Assembly (NCBI RefSeq): GCF_018812025.1
Contig: NC_063045.1
Span: 49,234,691 to 49,298,690 of the forward strand
Direction of reading: 5' to 3'
DNA from: Megalobrama amblycephala
Lineage: Eukaryota > Chordata > Actinopteri > Cypriniformes > Xenocyprididae
DNA: 64,000 nt
This document shows, in pieces, positions 1-11,485 of the stretch (the first letter of the stretch is position 1; every line of letters starts with the position of its first letter). Made by a program: the position numbers and the translations under genes. The notes under the pieces are model-generated. The model did not search any database. It was not told the DNA's origin and saw only the letters and a list, made by a program, of their open reading frames with translations.

Positions 1-3000
1 TGCGCAGGCCCCGGGGCCAGCTGTGTGCCAGTGCGTCTGTCCCGAGTGTTCCCTCGGTCAGAGAGTAAAACAACTGGCAGTGGGAGGTTTCTGGTGAGGC
101 AAACAGGTCTACCTGAGCCTCTCCGAACTCTCTCCAGATCAGCTGGACCACCTGGGTGTGGAGTCGCCACTCTCCTGGCAGCACAGCTCGTGAAAGCTCG
201 TCGGCCACACGGTTGAGCACACCGGGAACATGAATGGCGCGAAGCGACCTCAGATGCTTCCGACTCCAAAGGAGGAGATGGCGGGCGAGTTGCGACATGC
301 GACGGGAGCGTAGACCACCTTGACGGTTGATGTACGCAACGGTCGCAGTGTTGTCCGTACGGACCAGTACATGCTTGCCCCGTAGCGGCCCTTTGAGGCG
401 GCTCAGAGCAAGACGTACTGCCAGCAACTAGAGGCAATTGATGTGCCAATGCAGATGGGGTCCCGTCCAAACCCCTGACACTGCATGCCCGTTGTACGTG
501 GCACCCCAGCCGGTGGCAGAAGCATCTGTGAATACCACAGCATGCCGGGACACTTGTTCTAGGGGCACTCCTGCCCGGAGAAACAAAGGGTCCGACCACG
601 GACTGAAGGCTTGGCGGCACTCCTGAGTGATTGGCACCCGGAACGTGCCGCGTTGCCACGCCCATCTCGGGACTCGGCCGTGAAGTCAGTGTTGAAGCGG
701 TCTCATATGAAGCAGACCGAGCGGGGTTACTGCCGCCGCGGCCGCCATATGCCCCAGGAGCCTCTGAAAAAATTTCAGTGGGACCGCTGTCCTGCCATTG
801 AACGTATTCAGGCAGTTCAACATCGACTGAGCACGTTCCTCTGTGAGGCGTGCTATCTGTTCGACCGAATCCAACTCCATAACGAGAAAAGAGATCCTCC
901 GCACTGGGGCGAGTTTGCTCTTTTCCCAGTTGACCTGAAGCCCCAACTGGCTGAGGTGTCTGAGCACCAAATCCCTGTGTTCGCACAACTGATCCCGAGA
1001 CTGTGCTAGAATGAGCCAGTCGTCGAGATAGTTGAGAATGCGAACACCCTGTTCTCTCATGGGAACAAGGGCTCCCTCCACGACCTTCGTAAAGACGCGG
1101 GGAGACAAGGCCAGCCCGAAGGGTAGGACTCTGTACTGATATGCTCGTCCTTCGAACGCGAACCGCAGGAATGGCCTGTGTCGCGGAAGGATTGAGACAT
1201 GAAAGTACGCGTCCTTCAGGTCGATCGCTGCAAACCAATCCTGGGGATGGATGCATTCAAAAATGCGTTTCTGCGTGAGCATCTTGAACGGTAGCTTGTG
1301 AAGGCTCCGATTCAAGACTCGCAGGTCCAGGATAGGTCGTAACCCGCCGCTTTTCTTGGGTACAATGAAGTAGGGACTGTAGAACCCTGACCTCATATCG
1401 GCTGGAGGGACCGGCTCTATCGCGTCCTTTGCCAGTAGGACTGCGATCTCTGCACGCAAGACAGGGGCATCGACATCTTTCACTACAGTGAAGTGGACAC
1501 CCTTGAACCTGGGGGGACGCCGGGCGAACTGAATCGCGTAGCCGAGCCTGATGGTCCAAATGAGCCAGAGGGACGGACTGGTGAGCGCTAACCAGGCTCC
1601 CAGAGACCGCACCAGCGGGACCAGAGGGACCACAGGCGTACCCACAGTGGGGCAGCGAGGAGGAACGCAGGGACGCGGCCCGGGAGGCTCTCTTTGCGAG
1701 GCGGCCCGAAGCAGCGTCACAGTGTGCTGTGCAACACTTACCTGCTTCCACGGGTGGACAGAGGGAGCAGTCGAGGCTTTGACTGCCTTCTGCTCGCTGC
1801 TGTCCGCTGGCGACAGAAGAGGGGGATGAGAGTGGTGAGGTTCTTGCCCTCCCACTGCTCTCCAAGCCCTCTTCGGACCCGGAGATAGAGGAAACTGCTC
1901 TTTTATTGAAAATTTGGGAACAAAATTTTGGCGGAACAAAAACAGAAGGAAACACAAGATTCTCCACCCGAAGAGGAGCGGTGCAGTCACCACCTCCTGT
2001 AGAGCAGTCCCATCCATCTCCGGGTTGCCCGTCCTAGGGCCGCTTGGACTTGGCCTTGCCACCCTTCTTCTTGGGGGTGGCTGGACGGGCTGGGCACCGC
2101 GACCGGCTCCACGGCGCCGCTTAGCTGGAGGCTGCTGCAGCTGGGGCGCGGGAGCGGGGGCGGCCGCAGGGGGGCGCCCTCGGCGACGGGCAGACTGAGG
2201 TGCTGCGGGCGGTGGTGGAGCAGCAGCTGACCGCCTCGGCAGGATGTGGCTGATGGCCTCAGACTGCTTCTGTACAGCCAAGAACTGTTGGGCGAAGTTC
2301 TCGACCACGTCGCCGAAGAGGCCGGTCTGGGACACGGGGGAATTAAGGAACCTTACTTTGTCGGTATCCCTCATGTCCGCAAGACACAGCCAGAGATGGC
2401 GCTCCTGGACCACAAGTGTGGACATCGCACGACCCACTGACCGCGCCGTGACCTTCGTCGCACAAAGCGCGAGGTCCGTCGCGGCACGATGTTCCTGAAG
2501 AACTTGTGGGTCATGGCCACCCTCGTGCAGGTCCTTCAGTGCCTTGGCCTGATGGACCTGCAACAATGCCATAGCATGTAGGGCAGAGGCGGCTTCCCCA
2601 CAGGCCTGGTAAGCCTTGCCGGTAAGATCCGACGAGTACTTACAGGCCCAGGAAGGGAGAGACGGCTCCCCCCGCCAGGTGGAGTTAGGGCACAGTTGCA
2701 TAGCAACGGCCCGTTCCACAGGGGGTATGCGCGTATAACCCTTAGCCGCCCCGCCATCAAGGGTGGTGAGGGAGGAGGACCCACCGACACGGTTTCCATG
2801 TGCCAGTGAGTTCTTCATGCACCTCTGGGAAAAATGGCACTGGGGTGGGGGGCTGAGAACCAGCCCTTGCCACCCCGAGATACCAATTAGAGATGTTCCG
2901 ATACCCCTTTTCCATTCCCGATACCGATTCCGATACCTGAGCTCAGGGTATCGGCCGATACCGAGTACCAATCCGATACCTGGGTGTGTATCTGTATATA

Positions 3001-3848
3001 TATATATATACTACTAGCCCTGTATGAATTGATAGAATTATTTATGGTGTGCTTCAGACTTATCCCTTAATAAAACAAGAACAAAAATATACAGTGAACT
3101 AGAGTATTTTTATTATCTGACATAGGCTACATTTCTCAGTTATATTATTTATTTATTTTAAGTGAAAAAGAACTTCAAATGCAGCCACAAATCTAACACT
3201 GTAAACTGAAAAAGGTATATTAGTTTTACAATATAACTATAAAAACAGTGCAACAAATAAATCTAGGAATAAAATTAGGCTATATAAGAAAATAATCTCT
3301 TTAAAACTTGAAGTCCAGAAACAATTTTGTTAAATAAAAATCTCACGTTTTCGACGACTGACAGCAGCCTGTCATCCAGAACAATAAACCCGACAATTTT
3401 GTCGGTTATCTTTATTGTCTTTTGAAAACTTTTCTCTTTGTTTGAATAAAGCTGGCACGCCTCATCCTTCTCCATCTTAAGCGCGTCAAACGCGCTGCGT
3501 TAAGCAAAGATAGCGGGCACAACTAGGTATTGTTTAAGAAAATGGTATCGGATCGGTACGTGAGTTTAAATACTCGCCGATACCGATGCCAGAAATTTTT
3601 GTGGTATCGGTGGTATTTCCGATACTAGTATCGGAATCGGAACAACCCTAATACCAATCATCCAACCTCGAGGGTTCGGGACACGGTGGAGGATTCCACA
3701 CAAGCCCGACCCTGTTGGCGGCCCGGGAAAGCATAGCCATCATTTCCGGGTCCGAATCGGGCACGGTTGTCACTCCCGAAGGAGGCAGCTGTGCCGAATC
3801 GTCATCCCCAGAAGTGTCAGGCTCACCCTCCGATGCAGCGATCAACAT
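1..3848 (-). pseudogene. DIRS-type retrotransposon gag / reverse transcriptase / RNase H, interrupted
   Basis: Reading leftward, a gag-like part (acidic start, then a proline/alanine/arginine-rich tail around 1990-2220) runs straight into a reverse transcriptase. The RT shows SPYFIVPKKSGG, ILDLRVLN, AAIDLKDAYFHV, LPFGLALSPRVFTK and the catalytic YLDDW (about 1010-1400). RNase H follows in the same frame (FTDASATGWG near 500-530, RTDNTATVAYINR near 310-360, a VADELSR motif near 195-215). The frame is open to base 1, so the methyltransferase and tyrosine recombinase expected in DIRS elements would lie outside the window. Defects are in-frame stops at 686-688 (TGA) and 428-430 (TAG), and a hAT insertion at 2888-3650. 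These make the copy inactive as read. Motif order and the LPFGL/YLDDW set are known for fish DIRS elements. A Gypsy-type element is the alternative but is less likely given the terminal repeats at 4505-5165. Confidence 0.85.
2888..3650 (-). mobile_element. Non-autonomous hAT element (763 bp) inside the DIRS gag
   Basis: It starts TAGAGATGTTCCGATACC and ends in GGAACAACCCTA, with subterminal GGTATCGG-type inverted repeats. It is flanked by the 8-bp direct repeat ATACCAAT (2880-2887 and 3651-3658), as expected for hAT insertion. A minus-strand remnant at 3275-3475 contains IVGFIVLDDRLLSVVENV, which resembles the conserved region of ZBED-like hAT transposases. This is a deletion derivative, not an active gene. 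The host gag frame reads on across the site. Confidence 0.88.
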
Positions 3849-4505
3849 CTGGTCGTCTTGGGGAGCTCCGAAGGATACGGATGGTACACACCTCTGGGGC
3901 GGTCCACCGCGCTCCCCCGGCAGCTCTACTGGCTGCGGAGTGCAGGAGGGGTGAGGGTTCCTAGGGGCTTGGTTCCCGAAGGAAACGCGCTCACCGTAAT
4001 CCTCAGGTCACCAGTGCCGCCGCCCGACGCAACCCTCTGGGGAGGATGACAGAACGACATCTTTAAAAAGACGCGAACTACTCGTGTAAGCTCTTTCAGG
4101 GACTAACTCTTTCAGGTGCCGAAGCACGGAGGGGAAAGCCGCTGTAACACAGACAGGGAATGTGCAGCCTGTCGTGTGCACTCTCCTTGCAGACGCTGCC
4201 TCTTACCAGCTGTCAAAACAGCTTTTTCAGCGCTCTTAAGCGCACCGTTACCAGCCGTCAAAACGGCTTTCACAGCTGGGAAACAGCTTTCTTGCTCAAA
4301 ATAAAAGGAAAAGAAAAAAAAGCAAAGAAAGGGAGAAACGAAATCGGCCCCGCTGCTGTGCTGTCCTCCTGCACCGGACGAGAAAGAGCAGTCAGAGAGA
4401 GAGCTGGCTCGTTGAAGTCCATCTTCAAACACTCGCTTGTAGACACTACCGTGTTTGCAGTAGTTTGGCTCCGAAACGAAAAGCTGAAGATGCAACGCAC
4501 CTGCT
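3849..4505 (-). other. DIRS gag 5' part and leader
   Basis: This is the upstream end of the same minus-strand DIRS element. A candidate gag start (ATG at 4060) opens MSFCHPPQRV, which resembles fish DIRS gag starts, but the frame closes before reaching the gag remainder at 3848, so gag is broken or partly deleted. At about 4200-4290 two copies of a short inverted-repeat unit (TTACCAGC.GTCAAAAC.GCTTT) lie in tandem. No other gene is visible. Confidence 0.5.
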
Positions 4506-5165
4506 GCTCATTATATACCCGCGCTGCGAGGCGAGCAGCTGATGCATATGACTGCATGCCAATGTGCATTGGCTCATTTTAGTTACACTCGAAGTAGATT
4601 GGCCTCTCTGGCAAGATTCCTATTCGTCGGTCTGTCCGACGTACGTCGAACGTGACCGACTGAATGGGAACAGCAGTGATCGACACACTCTGTGTAAGCC
4701 CTGTCCTGTCATCCTATTAGGCAAGATGTGGCAGGCGGCTTGCTCAGGGCACTGGATGGGGGCAGTGGCTGTGGCCCTTTGGTAGGGATTCCTATTCATC
4801 GGTCTGTCTGATGTATGTCGAACGTGACCGACTGAATGAGAACGTCTCAGTTACAAAAGTAACCATCATTCCCTGGAGGGAACAGAGAAGTACGTCCCGT
4901 CACCACAGTTGATGTACCCCGCTGCGCAGCCGAGTCACCTGCTCGGCTCCTCAGCAAAAACCTAAGGAATGCATTGCATCTGCTGCTCATTATATACCTG
5001 TACTGTGCGGCAGAGCAGCTGCTGCAAATAATTGCATGCCAATGTGCATTGGCTCATTTTAGTAGATTGGCCTCTCTAGCGAGATTCCTATTCCTCGGTC
5101 TGTCCGACATACGTCTCCATTCCCTCCTTCAGGGAACAAGGGTTACCTTTGTAACCGAGACGTTT
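4505..5165 (-). repeat. DIRS terminal region with duplicated and inverted repeats
   Basis: A block beginning GCATGCCAATGTGCATTGGC occurs at 4555 and again at 5036. A second block (CCTATTC.TCGGTCTGTC) occurs at about 4618, 4790 and 5086. The stretch at 4842-4885 (AACGTCTCAGTTACAAAAGT...) is the imperfect reverse complement of 5117-5162 (ends TTTGTAACCGAGACGTT). Such split, inverted terminal repeats fit the unusual ends of DIRS elements, though the exact element boundary is inferred. Confidence 0.6.
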
Positions 5166-5586
5166 CCTGTTCTTAGCAGAAGTGGCACCCAGGGTGGTCT
5201 TCATGTTGGTTCGACATGTTTTGCATACAGAGATGCTTTTCTGCAGACCTCGGTTGTAATGAGTGTTTATTTGAGATACTGTTGCCTTTCTATCAGCTTA
5301 AACCAGTCTGGCCATTCACTTCTGACCTCTGGCTTCAACAAGGCATTTTCGCCCACAGAACTGCCACTAACTGGATATTTTCTCTTTTTTTTTTTTTTTG
5401 TAAACCATAGAGATGGTTGTGTGTGAAAATTCCAGTAGATCAGCAGTTTACAAAATACTCATACCAGCCCATCTGGCTCCAACAACCATGCCACATTCAA
5501 AGTCACTTAAATCCCCTTTCTACCCCATTCTGATGCTCAGTTTGAACTTCAGCAGATCGTCGTGACCATGGCTGCATCTGAAAACT
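5166..5586. mobile_element. DNA-transposon fragment ending in the CTAATAAAGTGGCC family
   Basis: The sequence (GTTCTTAGCAGAAGTGGCACCC ... CAGCAGATCGTCGTGACCATG) matches from memory a repeat common in fish whose end reads CCTAATAAAGTGGCC.GTGAGTG. That end is found at 7421-7440, beyond the inserted TTAA element, so both parts probably derive from one copy. The family assignment (Tc1/mariner-like) is tentative. A poly-T run sits at 5382-5399. Confidence 0.5.
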
Positions 5587-7145
5587 TAACACTCTGAGGT
5601 CTAAAAACGCGCCGGCGCGTTTTGCAGGTTTTTTTTCACATTGCAGCAAAACAGACTTAAAATACTCTGTCATTTTTTGTCATAGAAACATAAGTAATAC
5701 ATCAATTGAAACTATAGAATATCTCCTTTTATTTGTATACACTCAGAGTAAAAACAAAATGTTGTGCTTTTTGTAAAATAAAGAAAACTAACATGATGCG
5801 TGATCTCTCATCTCCCTCTGAACGAAGTCCAATCTGATAGTTCTCAGAAAATGAACTGTAACTTAGTGAATACTAATCACAAAAAATTCATACTTATGTC
5901 TAACAAAACGTTGAAATGTCAGGTTTTAAATCGTGCAAGTCAAATCGAAAACAAATATTCTCTGTTTATGTAATCTGTATGAAAAGAGAGCCATGTCAGA
6001 AGTCCGTGATTCAGCTCATTACCCACTAATGCGGCCACACCCACGGAGCCAGCGCTATTCACAGGCAAATTCAGAGACAACACATGCATTCATCATCTCA
6101 ATCGTGTATTTATTGCCTTGAAAATTGTTTATCTGGATGAAAAAGCCATGGTTAGCGATCTCTGGAAGACATTCAGTAAATTCCTGTTTGTTTTCTTCTA
6201 TTGATAAGTTTTAAGTGAGTTTTTGTTTCTTTAGCGCCCTCCGGCTGTAGTATGAATTGGTAAACACCATTCATGGAATATCGTCTTCTTCTTAGGTGAA
6301 TTTGTGGACTAAAATGCACAGAGCGCCCTCCGGCTGCAGTATGAATTGCAAACACCAGCGCTCATAGAGATAACAATGAATATTAAATAAAAAATAACTC
6401 CTCTGTATAGAAAATTGACATAAACATATGAGAATCCTATATTTCTCCAAATGTGCATGCTTTTAAACTAAAAGCCTATATTCAGACTCTTTGCATCACA
6501 GAAATACATTATATTTTAAAGTATAATATAAAACCATTATTTTATATTGTAATAAAATTTTTCTGTATGTTTCATATACCATGATGAGCTTGAGACATCA
6601 CAGAAGTTTTTTTTCACAGCCTACCTGACTGAAAGCCTCATTAATATGCAAGTCTTTTCAGGTCATTACTATTCAATTCTTTTGTCTTCACAGGTGAGAA
6701 TGAGCCATTATTCATGGAGATTCACGCCTCCTCGCATACCGTGTTTCTTGGCAAAAAGTGTCTTACAAAAACTAAATCAGTATATTGTTATAAATGAAAG
6801 AGTAGTCAGCATAATTTTTACATAATTTTGAAGCAAAAACTCTAGTCTACAACCTTCAATACCCAAAAGTCTTGTGAACACAGATTTAATATACTTTTAT
6901 TGGCCTTATATCAGTGACTTAAGTTTTTTGTTTTTTCAGTAACCACGCATAAACGTTATTCCTTCAAAAACACAAACATGTACACACATGTTCCTCACAT
7001 ATTATGGTAGCCTAGTTTGTGCTGAATACAGTGTAATGACACTTTTGTCATTAATATGTTCATGAACAACTGAAAAAAGCACAAATGTCAGGGCATGTCA
7101 AAACTTCTCCAGGCCCCAAATCAGCCTCAGACTCCAGAGGGTTAA
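5587..7145. mobile_element. Non-autonomous piggyBac-like element flanked by TTAA
   Basis: TTAA stands at both ends (5587-5590 and 7142-7145). Just inside are related termini: CACTCTGAGGTCTA on the left and, read inward from the right, CCCTCTGGAGTCTGAGG. TTAA targets and CCCT-type tips are known for piggyBac elements. No transposase frame is visible. The left end carries a GC palindrome (AACGCGCCGGCGCGTT, 5608-5623). An internal direct duplication of GCGCCCTCCGGCTG.AGTATGAATTG occurs at 6234 and 6324. Confidence 0.6.
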
Positions 7146-7499
7146 GCCCTGGGTATACTTTGTTTTTGTTTGTTTTTAAATATATGCTAGTGTACGTGCA
7201 CAGTCGAATGCACAGCCTTGAAAAACATACTTCATTTGACTCGTATGCATACACAGGCATTCGACGCATGCACAGTTTTGAGCAATCTCTCACCAAGAGT
7301 TACAACCCATGTAAACATCTTTGTATTCTTTCATGCTATAGTTGTACAAATGAGGGTACTTTCTAACCTCTTCACACAATCTCTCGTCTATGTAGGCCTA
7401 AGTTTTCAGATGCAGGAGTACCTAATAAAGTGGCCAGTGAGTATATGTATACTACACCCATTTTAAAACGAAACAGCTCATTTTTCTTTGTTGTGCCTC
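7146..7499. other. Unassigned spacer with transposon end
   Basis: This stretch is between the TTAA element and the olfactory receptor fragment. It contains several 10-25 bp self-similar pieces around GCATGCACAG / GAATGCACAG, and ends with CCTAATAAAGTGGCCAGTGAG (7421-7441), the terminal motif of the repeat begun at 5166. The last 25 bases are pyrimidine-rich and end in CAG at the start of the receptor homology. Confidence 0.4.
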
Positions 7500-7899
7500 C
7501 AGCCTCCAGAATCGCATTTCCTACGGTCTAGCAATGTTTGTGCTTCTCGTGCCATTCTCTTTCATCATCTTTTCCTATGCAAGTATCCTGGTGTCTGTGC
7601 TTCGAATAGCAAATGCACAGGGTCGTATGAAAGCCTTTTCTACCTGTGCCACACAGCTGACTATCATTATCATCTATTATGTGCCACGTTTCGTGGTTTA
7701 CTCCAGTTCTAGCATCCCGAATATTCAGATGAACAGCAGTCAGAAGGTCACCCTGGTCATGTTCTACAGTCTGCTTCCACCACTAGTGAACCCCTTTATT
7801 TACTGCATCAGGATCAAAGAAATCAGACTATTTTTTCTCAAATGGTGTGTCCATAGAAACAGGATGAGTCTAAAAATCAATAGGTTAATTATTTCTTAA
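7500..7899 (+). pseudogene. 5'-truncated olfactory receptor copy (TM5 to C-terminus)
   Basis: The sequence aligns without gaps to 16658-17057 of the intact receptor gene, starting at its codon for about residue 197. It keeps TM5, KAFSTC, TM6, and TM7 with PPLVNPFIYCIR, and stays open to a TAA at 7897-7899, two codons before the position of the intact gene's stop. The 3' flank is also shared to about 7945 or further, so this is a DNA duplicate, not a processed copy. TM1-TM4 are missing, so it cannot make a receptor. The preceding CTTTGTTGTGCCTCCAG could mimic a splice acceptor, so use as a second exon is not excluded but no partner exon was seen. Confidence 0.85.
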
Positions 7900-7997
7900 T
7901 GAGATTATCTGCCTATCCCTGTTCTGATATATGTCATTACATGCTCTTTACTGTATATGCATTTGTTAATATAGTTATTTTTTAATGCATTATATTA

Positions 7998-8064
7998 TAG
8001 CCTACATATTTATCAAGCCATTTATCCAGTTCTTCATTTTAAAAAATTACATGAAATATTTGTA
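7998..8064 (+). repeat. 67-bp direct repeat, left copy
   Basis: The stretch from TAGCCTACATATTTATCAAG to GAAATATTTGTA is repeated exactly at 10271-10337. The two copies bracket a 2.2-kb segment holding retroelement fragments. This is far longer than normal target-site duplications. Confidence 0.9.
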
Positions 8065-8639
8065 TAATATATATATAATATATTTTTACATTTTTTTCTT
8101 ATTTAAGATATTTGCTTTAAAATATAGTACATAACATTAAATCAAAATATAAAATACAATGCAATAAAAATTCCCTTTCATGGGAACTCATGCTGCGTCA
8201 AATGACAACACTTTGGGGAACACCTCTGCGTGACTGTCGTCTGAAGAGCATGTGCAACTAGTCCAATATTGCTTGGCGCCATGTCACATCATTATGTTCA
8301 TTATGATGGTGAAACACGGAAGCTATAAAGGAAAGCTGGCACAAGGCAGCGTTAGCTTCTGCTCTTCAGCAAGTGCTATCCGGGGTAGCAACTTTGCATG
8401 CACAGGTCGCACATGGGCCTTTAATTTTTTTGCAATAATTGGTTTATGTACAAGGTGGCAACCGTGCCCTGGGGGCGTCAATTCACAAGGTAGTCAAAGA
8501 AATAATGCTTTACTAGACCCACTATTTCTTGAAGATGAGAAAAAGAAATGGGTTCAAATTGCTTGAACTCTGCCGTACAAGCCACAGAGTTAGAAGGATC
8601 AAAAGAAGGACAAGATATCCCGATCTAATGTCACTGATG
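8065..8639. other. Possible retroelement leader fragment
   Basis: After an AT-rich stretch, 8171-8440 is noticeably richer in GC (TTTCATGGGAACTCATGCTGCG..., AAGCTATAAAGGAAAGC). It resembles from memory the promoter/leader region of a fish DIRS- or LTR-type retroelement. No coding frame with known motifs is present and no termini were found. Assignment is weak. Confidence 0.3.
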
Positions 8640-9900
8640 TTATTCACAAAAAAAATGTAAGAAATCGTCACACAGAGTCTTTGATACTGCAGGGTACTCA
8701 TAAACAGGTGGATTAATAACAGAGTTGGAAACAGTAAAAAGAGTTCTTGGTCTATGGTAATTTTTAGTAATGAGTTTAGTAAAATAACTGGATCTTGCTG
8801 CTCTCAAAGCCTTTTGGTATTTTAACAATGACTCTGTTAATATTTCAAAAGAAACATGAAGCTTATCTTTCTTCCATCTACGCTCTGCTCTTCTGCAGAA
8901 CTGCCTCAAGGAGCATATGTTGTCATCAATCCATGGGTCAGCTCTTGGATTAGATTTTAACGTCTTTACAGGAGCCACTGTGTTTAAAACATTTGCACAT
9001 GAAGAATTAAACTCAGACAAAAGCTCCTCTGCACTTAATTCATTTGCATCCATAGCTTGCATAGTATCACAGAAAGCTGATGAGAAAACTGTACTAGTAG
9101 CAGAGTTAATTAATCGTGATTTACGGACCGGCCTTTTGAGTTGCAAGGAGTCTGATGATACAGGAATAGAAAACATAACACATTATGATCAGAAAACCCA
9201 TTATGCACTATCTCCAGATCATAAAGAGAAATATCATATGACAACACAAGATCAAGAGTGTGTCCACCTTGATGGGTAGGAACATTTATATGATGATCTA
9301 GATCAAAGGCATTTATCAATGCAATAAACTCTTTAGCTAAAGAGTCTGCTGTGCAACACACATGTACGTTAAAATCTCCAAGAATTAACAATTTATCATA
9401 CTTTGGTACAAATTCACCCAACAAATCTGCAAACTCATTTAAGAAGTCTGCGTTGTGTTTAGGAGGGCGATACAACAAGGCAATCAATAGTGGACAATTC
9501 AATTCAAGTGTAAACAGCTGCAGCTCAAAACGTCTGTACTTTTTGTACTATTTGGTGGTGAGAAAGTTTGTCTTTAAAAATAGAGAGTAATCCTAGTAAA
9601 GCAAGGCGAATTTAAAAACAAACAGTTTGAAGGTAAAAGTTCAGAGAGAGGGCTTGAATCACCGACAGAAAGCCAGGTTTCTGTAATAAATAAGCAGTCC
9701 AACTCACGCACAGTAAAAAAGTCATTTATGATAAAAGTCTTATTTACTACCAATCTCGAATTAAGTAGCCCCAACCTTAAACGAAGCGGATTGTCTGTCT
9801 GCCTGCGGTAAAGTGCGAAGATGGCTGAAGCACACTCCGCGACGGTAGATACGGGGAGAGCCGTATACACCAGAGGTCACTGTAGCTGGGACCAGGGGAG
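8640..9900 (-). pseudogene. Non-LTR retrotransposon (L2/CR1/Rex1-like) endonuclease fragment
   Basis: Read leftward from 9870, three frames cover an APE-type endonuclease: FITETWLSVGDSSPLSELL (9574-9870), then LLIALLYRPPKHNADF, LLILGDFNVHVC, HTLDLVLSYDI and SDHNVLCFL (9110-9502). The linker before the reverse transcriptase follows (8640-9176: ADPWIDDNICSLRQFCRRAERRWKK and a SSYFTKLI region). At least two frameshifts separate the frames, and there is no reverse transcriptase at all: the homology stops near 8640. LINE copies are usually 5'-truncated, so loss of the 3' part is unusual. The exact clade is not settled by eye. Confidence 0.82.
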
Positions 9901-10270
9901 CATTCCACTCATATGATCAATCCAGGGAACGCCAGCGAAACAGAATAGTCGCTGACCGAACACCTCTCCCGAAGTTCCACAGGCCGTACACCAGACCGCA
10001 GAGCCAGGTAGGACTTCAGCCTAACAGCACAGCCACCCCGTTTTCCGCGTTCCTTCCTCTGTCTCTTCAACGAGCAGGGCCATTGCCGTAAGAAACCAGG
10101 TATCGACGATAAGAAAGGAGGAGGTGGATAATATGAGCCATTTGAGGCATAGCCCAACAAATTGTTTGAACTGGTCCGCAGACTTAGGATTGTTGACCTG
10201 TCATAGACCAATATCACACACTGCGTTACTTTCAAAATAAAGCAAAATAAAACAAAAACAATACAAATAC
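9901..10270 (-). other. Probable 5' leader of the LINE fragment
   Basis: This stretch is GC-richer than its surroundings, lies directly upstream of the endonuclease frames on the minus strand, and shows no motif of its own. It ends in A-rich sequence (AAAGCAAAATAAAACAAAAAC) just before the second 67-bp repeat. The leader call is inferred from position. Confidence 0.35.
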
Positions 10271-10337
10271 TAGCCTACATATTTATCAAGCCATTTATCC
10301 AGTTCTTCATTTTAAAAAATTACATGAAATATTTGTA
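10271..10337 (+). repeat. 67-bp direct repeat, right copy
   Basis: It is an exact copy of 7998-8064. See that entry for the arrangement. Confidence 0.9.
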
Positions 10338-11480
10338 GTATCATTTGTCACACTGCAGATGTGTTTATCAACTGTAATATATTTTAATTATAATAAATAT
10401 ATTTTTAATTAATTAAATAATTGTATAAATTATTTTAATAAATAATTCCCACCAAACATACATGCAATATGACAGCAGTTTTTGTTTTTTATTCATAATG
10501 TTTCATTAGATTATTATTAATAATATGTTCTATTATTTTATACATCTAAGGTCTTGGTTATGAATGCTTTTACCTGTTTTTATTAAGTATTTCTCATAAA
10601 TTAAATGTCTATTGTGATTAAAATTATGATCATTTACTCCCTTCTTAGTCCAAAATCACATTATTGAACTGGTAAATTTCAAAGAATGTCACACTTAATT
10701 TTATTTCAGATTTACTTAATTGATGCACATGATGTAATTTTCATTTTGTATAAATTGTATCTTAATTTTAATCAATGTTTCATCAACCAATTGTCTGGAT
10801 TTAATAAATAAGAAGCAAATAAAGCAGACAATATAATGGAAGCACGGACTCAAAAAATGAACCAAAACTCAGCGTATAGGCTACTTGCCTCACAGACATG
10901 AGAAATATATCTATAGAAAGCTTGAAATGACTACTTTTAAACGAAACAATTCAAAACAAAAAGAAATAGGCTATACTGATATTTGTATCAGTATATATAT
11001 ATACTATACTGATTATGTAATCCATATGAAATGTGTATTTAAAATGTTTTGAATGATTTAACATAGAGAATTAACACACGATTTTGACGGTGCGTTGTCT
11101 GTGTTCAAGCCATCTTGGTTATTTTCATAAGGAAAATGTATATTTATAATGCTATGCTAATCTGCATAGCCTTTATCACTGTATAAAATACTATAAAATA
11201 ATATAATTTCTGCCTCTAAATAAAAGCACACATCATGGCCTTTAAAATGTGCTTTAAAATCTTTGCAGTTCTTCTGGATACATTCAGGCAGTGTTTTTTA
11301 CTACAGCTTGAAATCAGATAAACTAAATGCCTGGAAATTCTGGAACAAAAATTTGCTAAAGACATAGAATGCAAAAAGTAAAAATAATTGTACCTTGTGT
11401 TTACCAGTTATTTATCAGTATTTGATTACAAAGACAAAAGACAAAGACAAAATAAAGCAAAGATGAATTTGACTGATAAT
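10338..11480. other. AT-rich spacer, no gene seen
   Basis: Low-complexity AT-rich sequence with no convincing coding frame on either strand. The only visible structure is a short palindrome around CAGTATATATATATACTATACTG (10989-11011). Confidence 0.6.
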
Positions 11481-11485
11481 ATAAG

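Noticed and set aside
1551..2498. Plus-strand open frames over the DIRS coding region
   Set aside because: Shadow frames of the GC-rich gag/RT sequence on the minus strand, with no motifs.
7500..7899. Second exon of a functional spliced receptor gene
   Set aside because: An acceptor-like sequence exists, but fish odorant receptors have one coding exon and no upstream exon with TM1-TM4 was found within the window.
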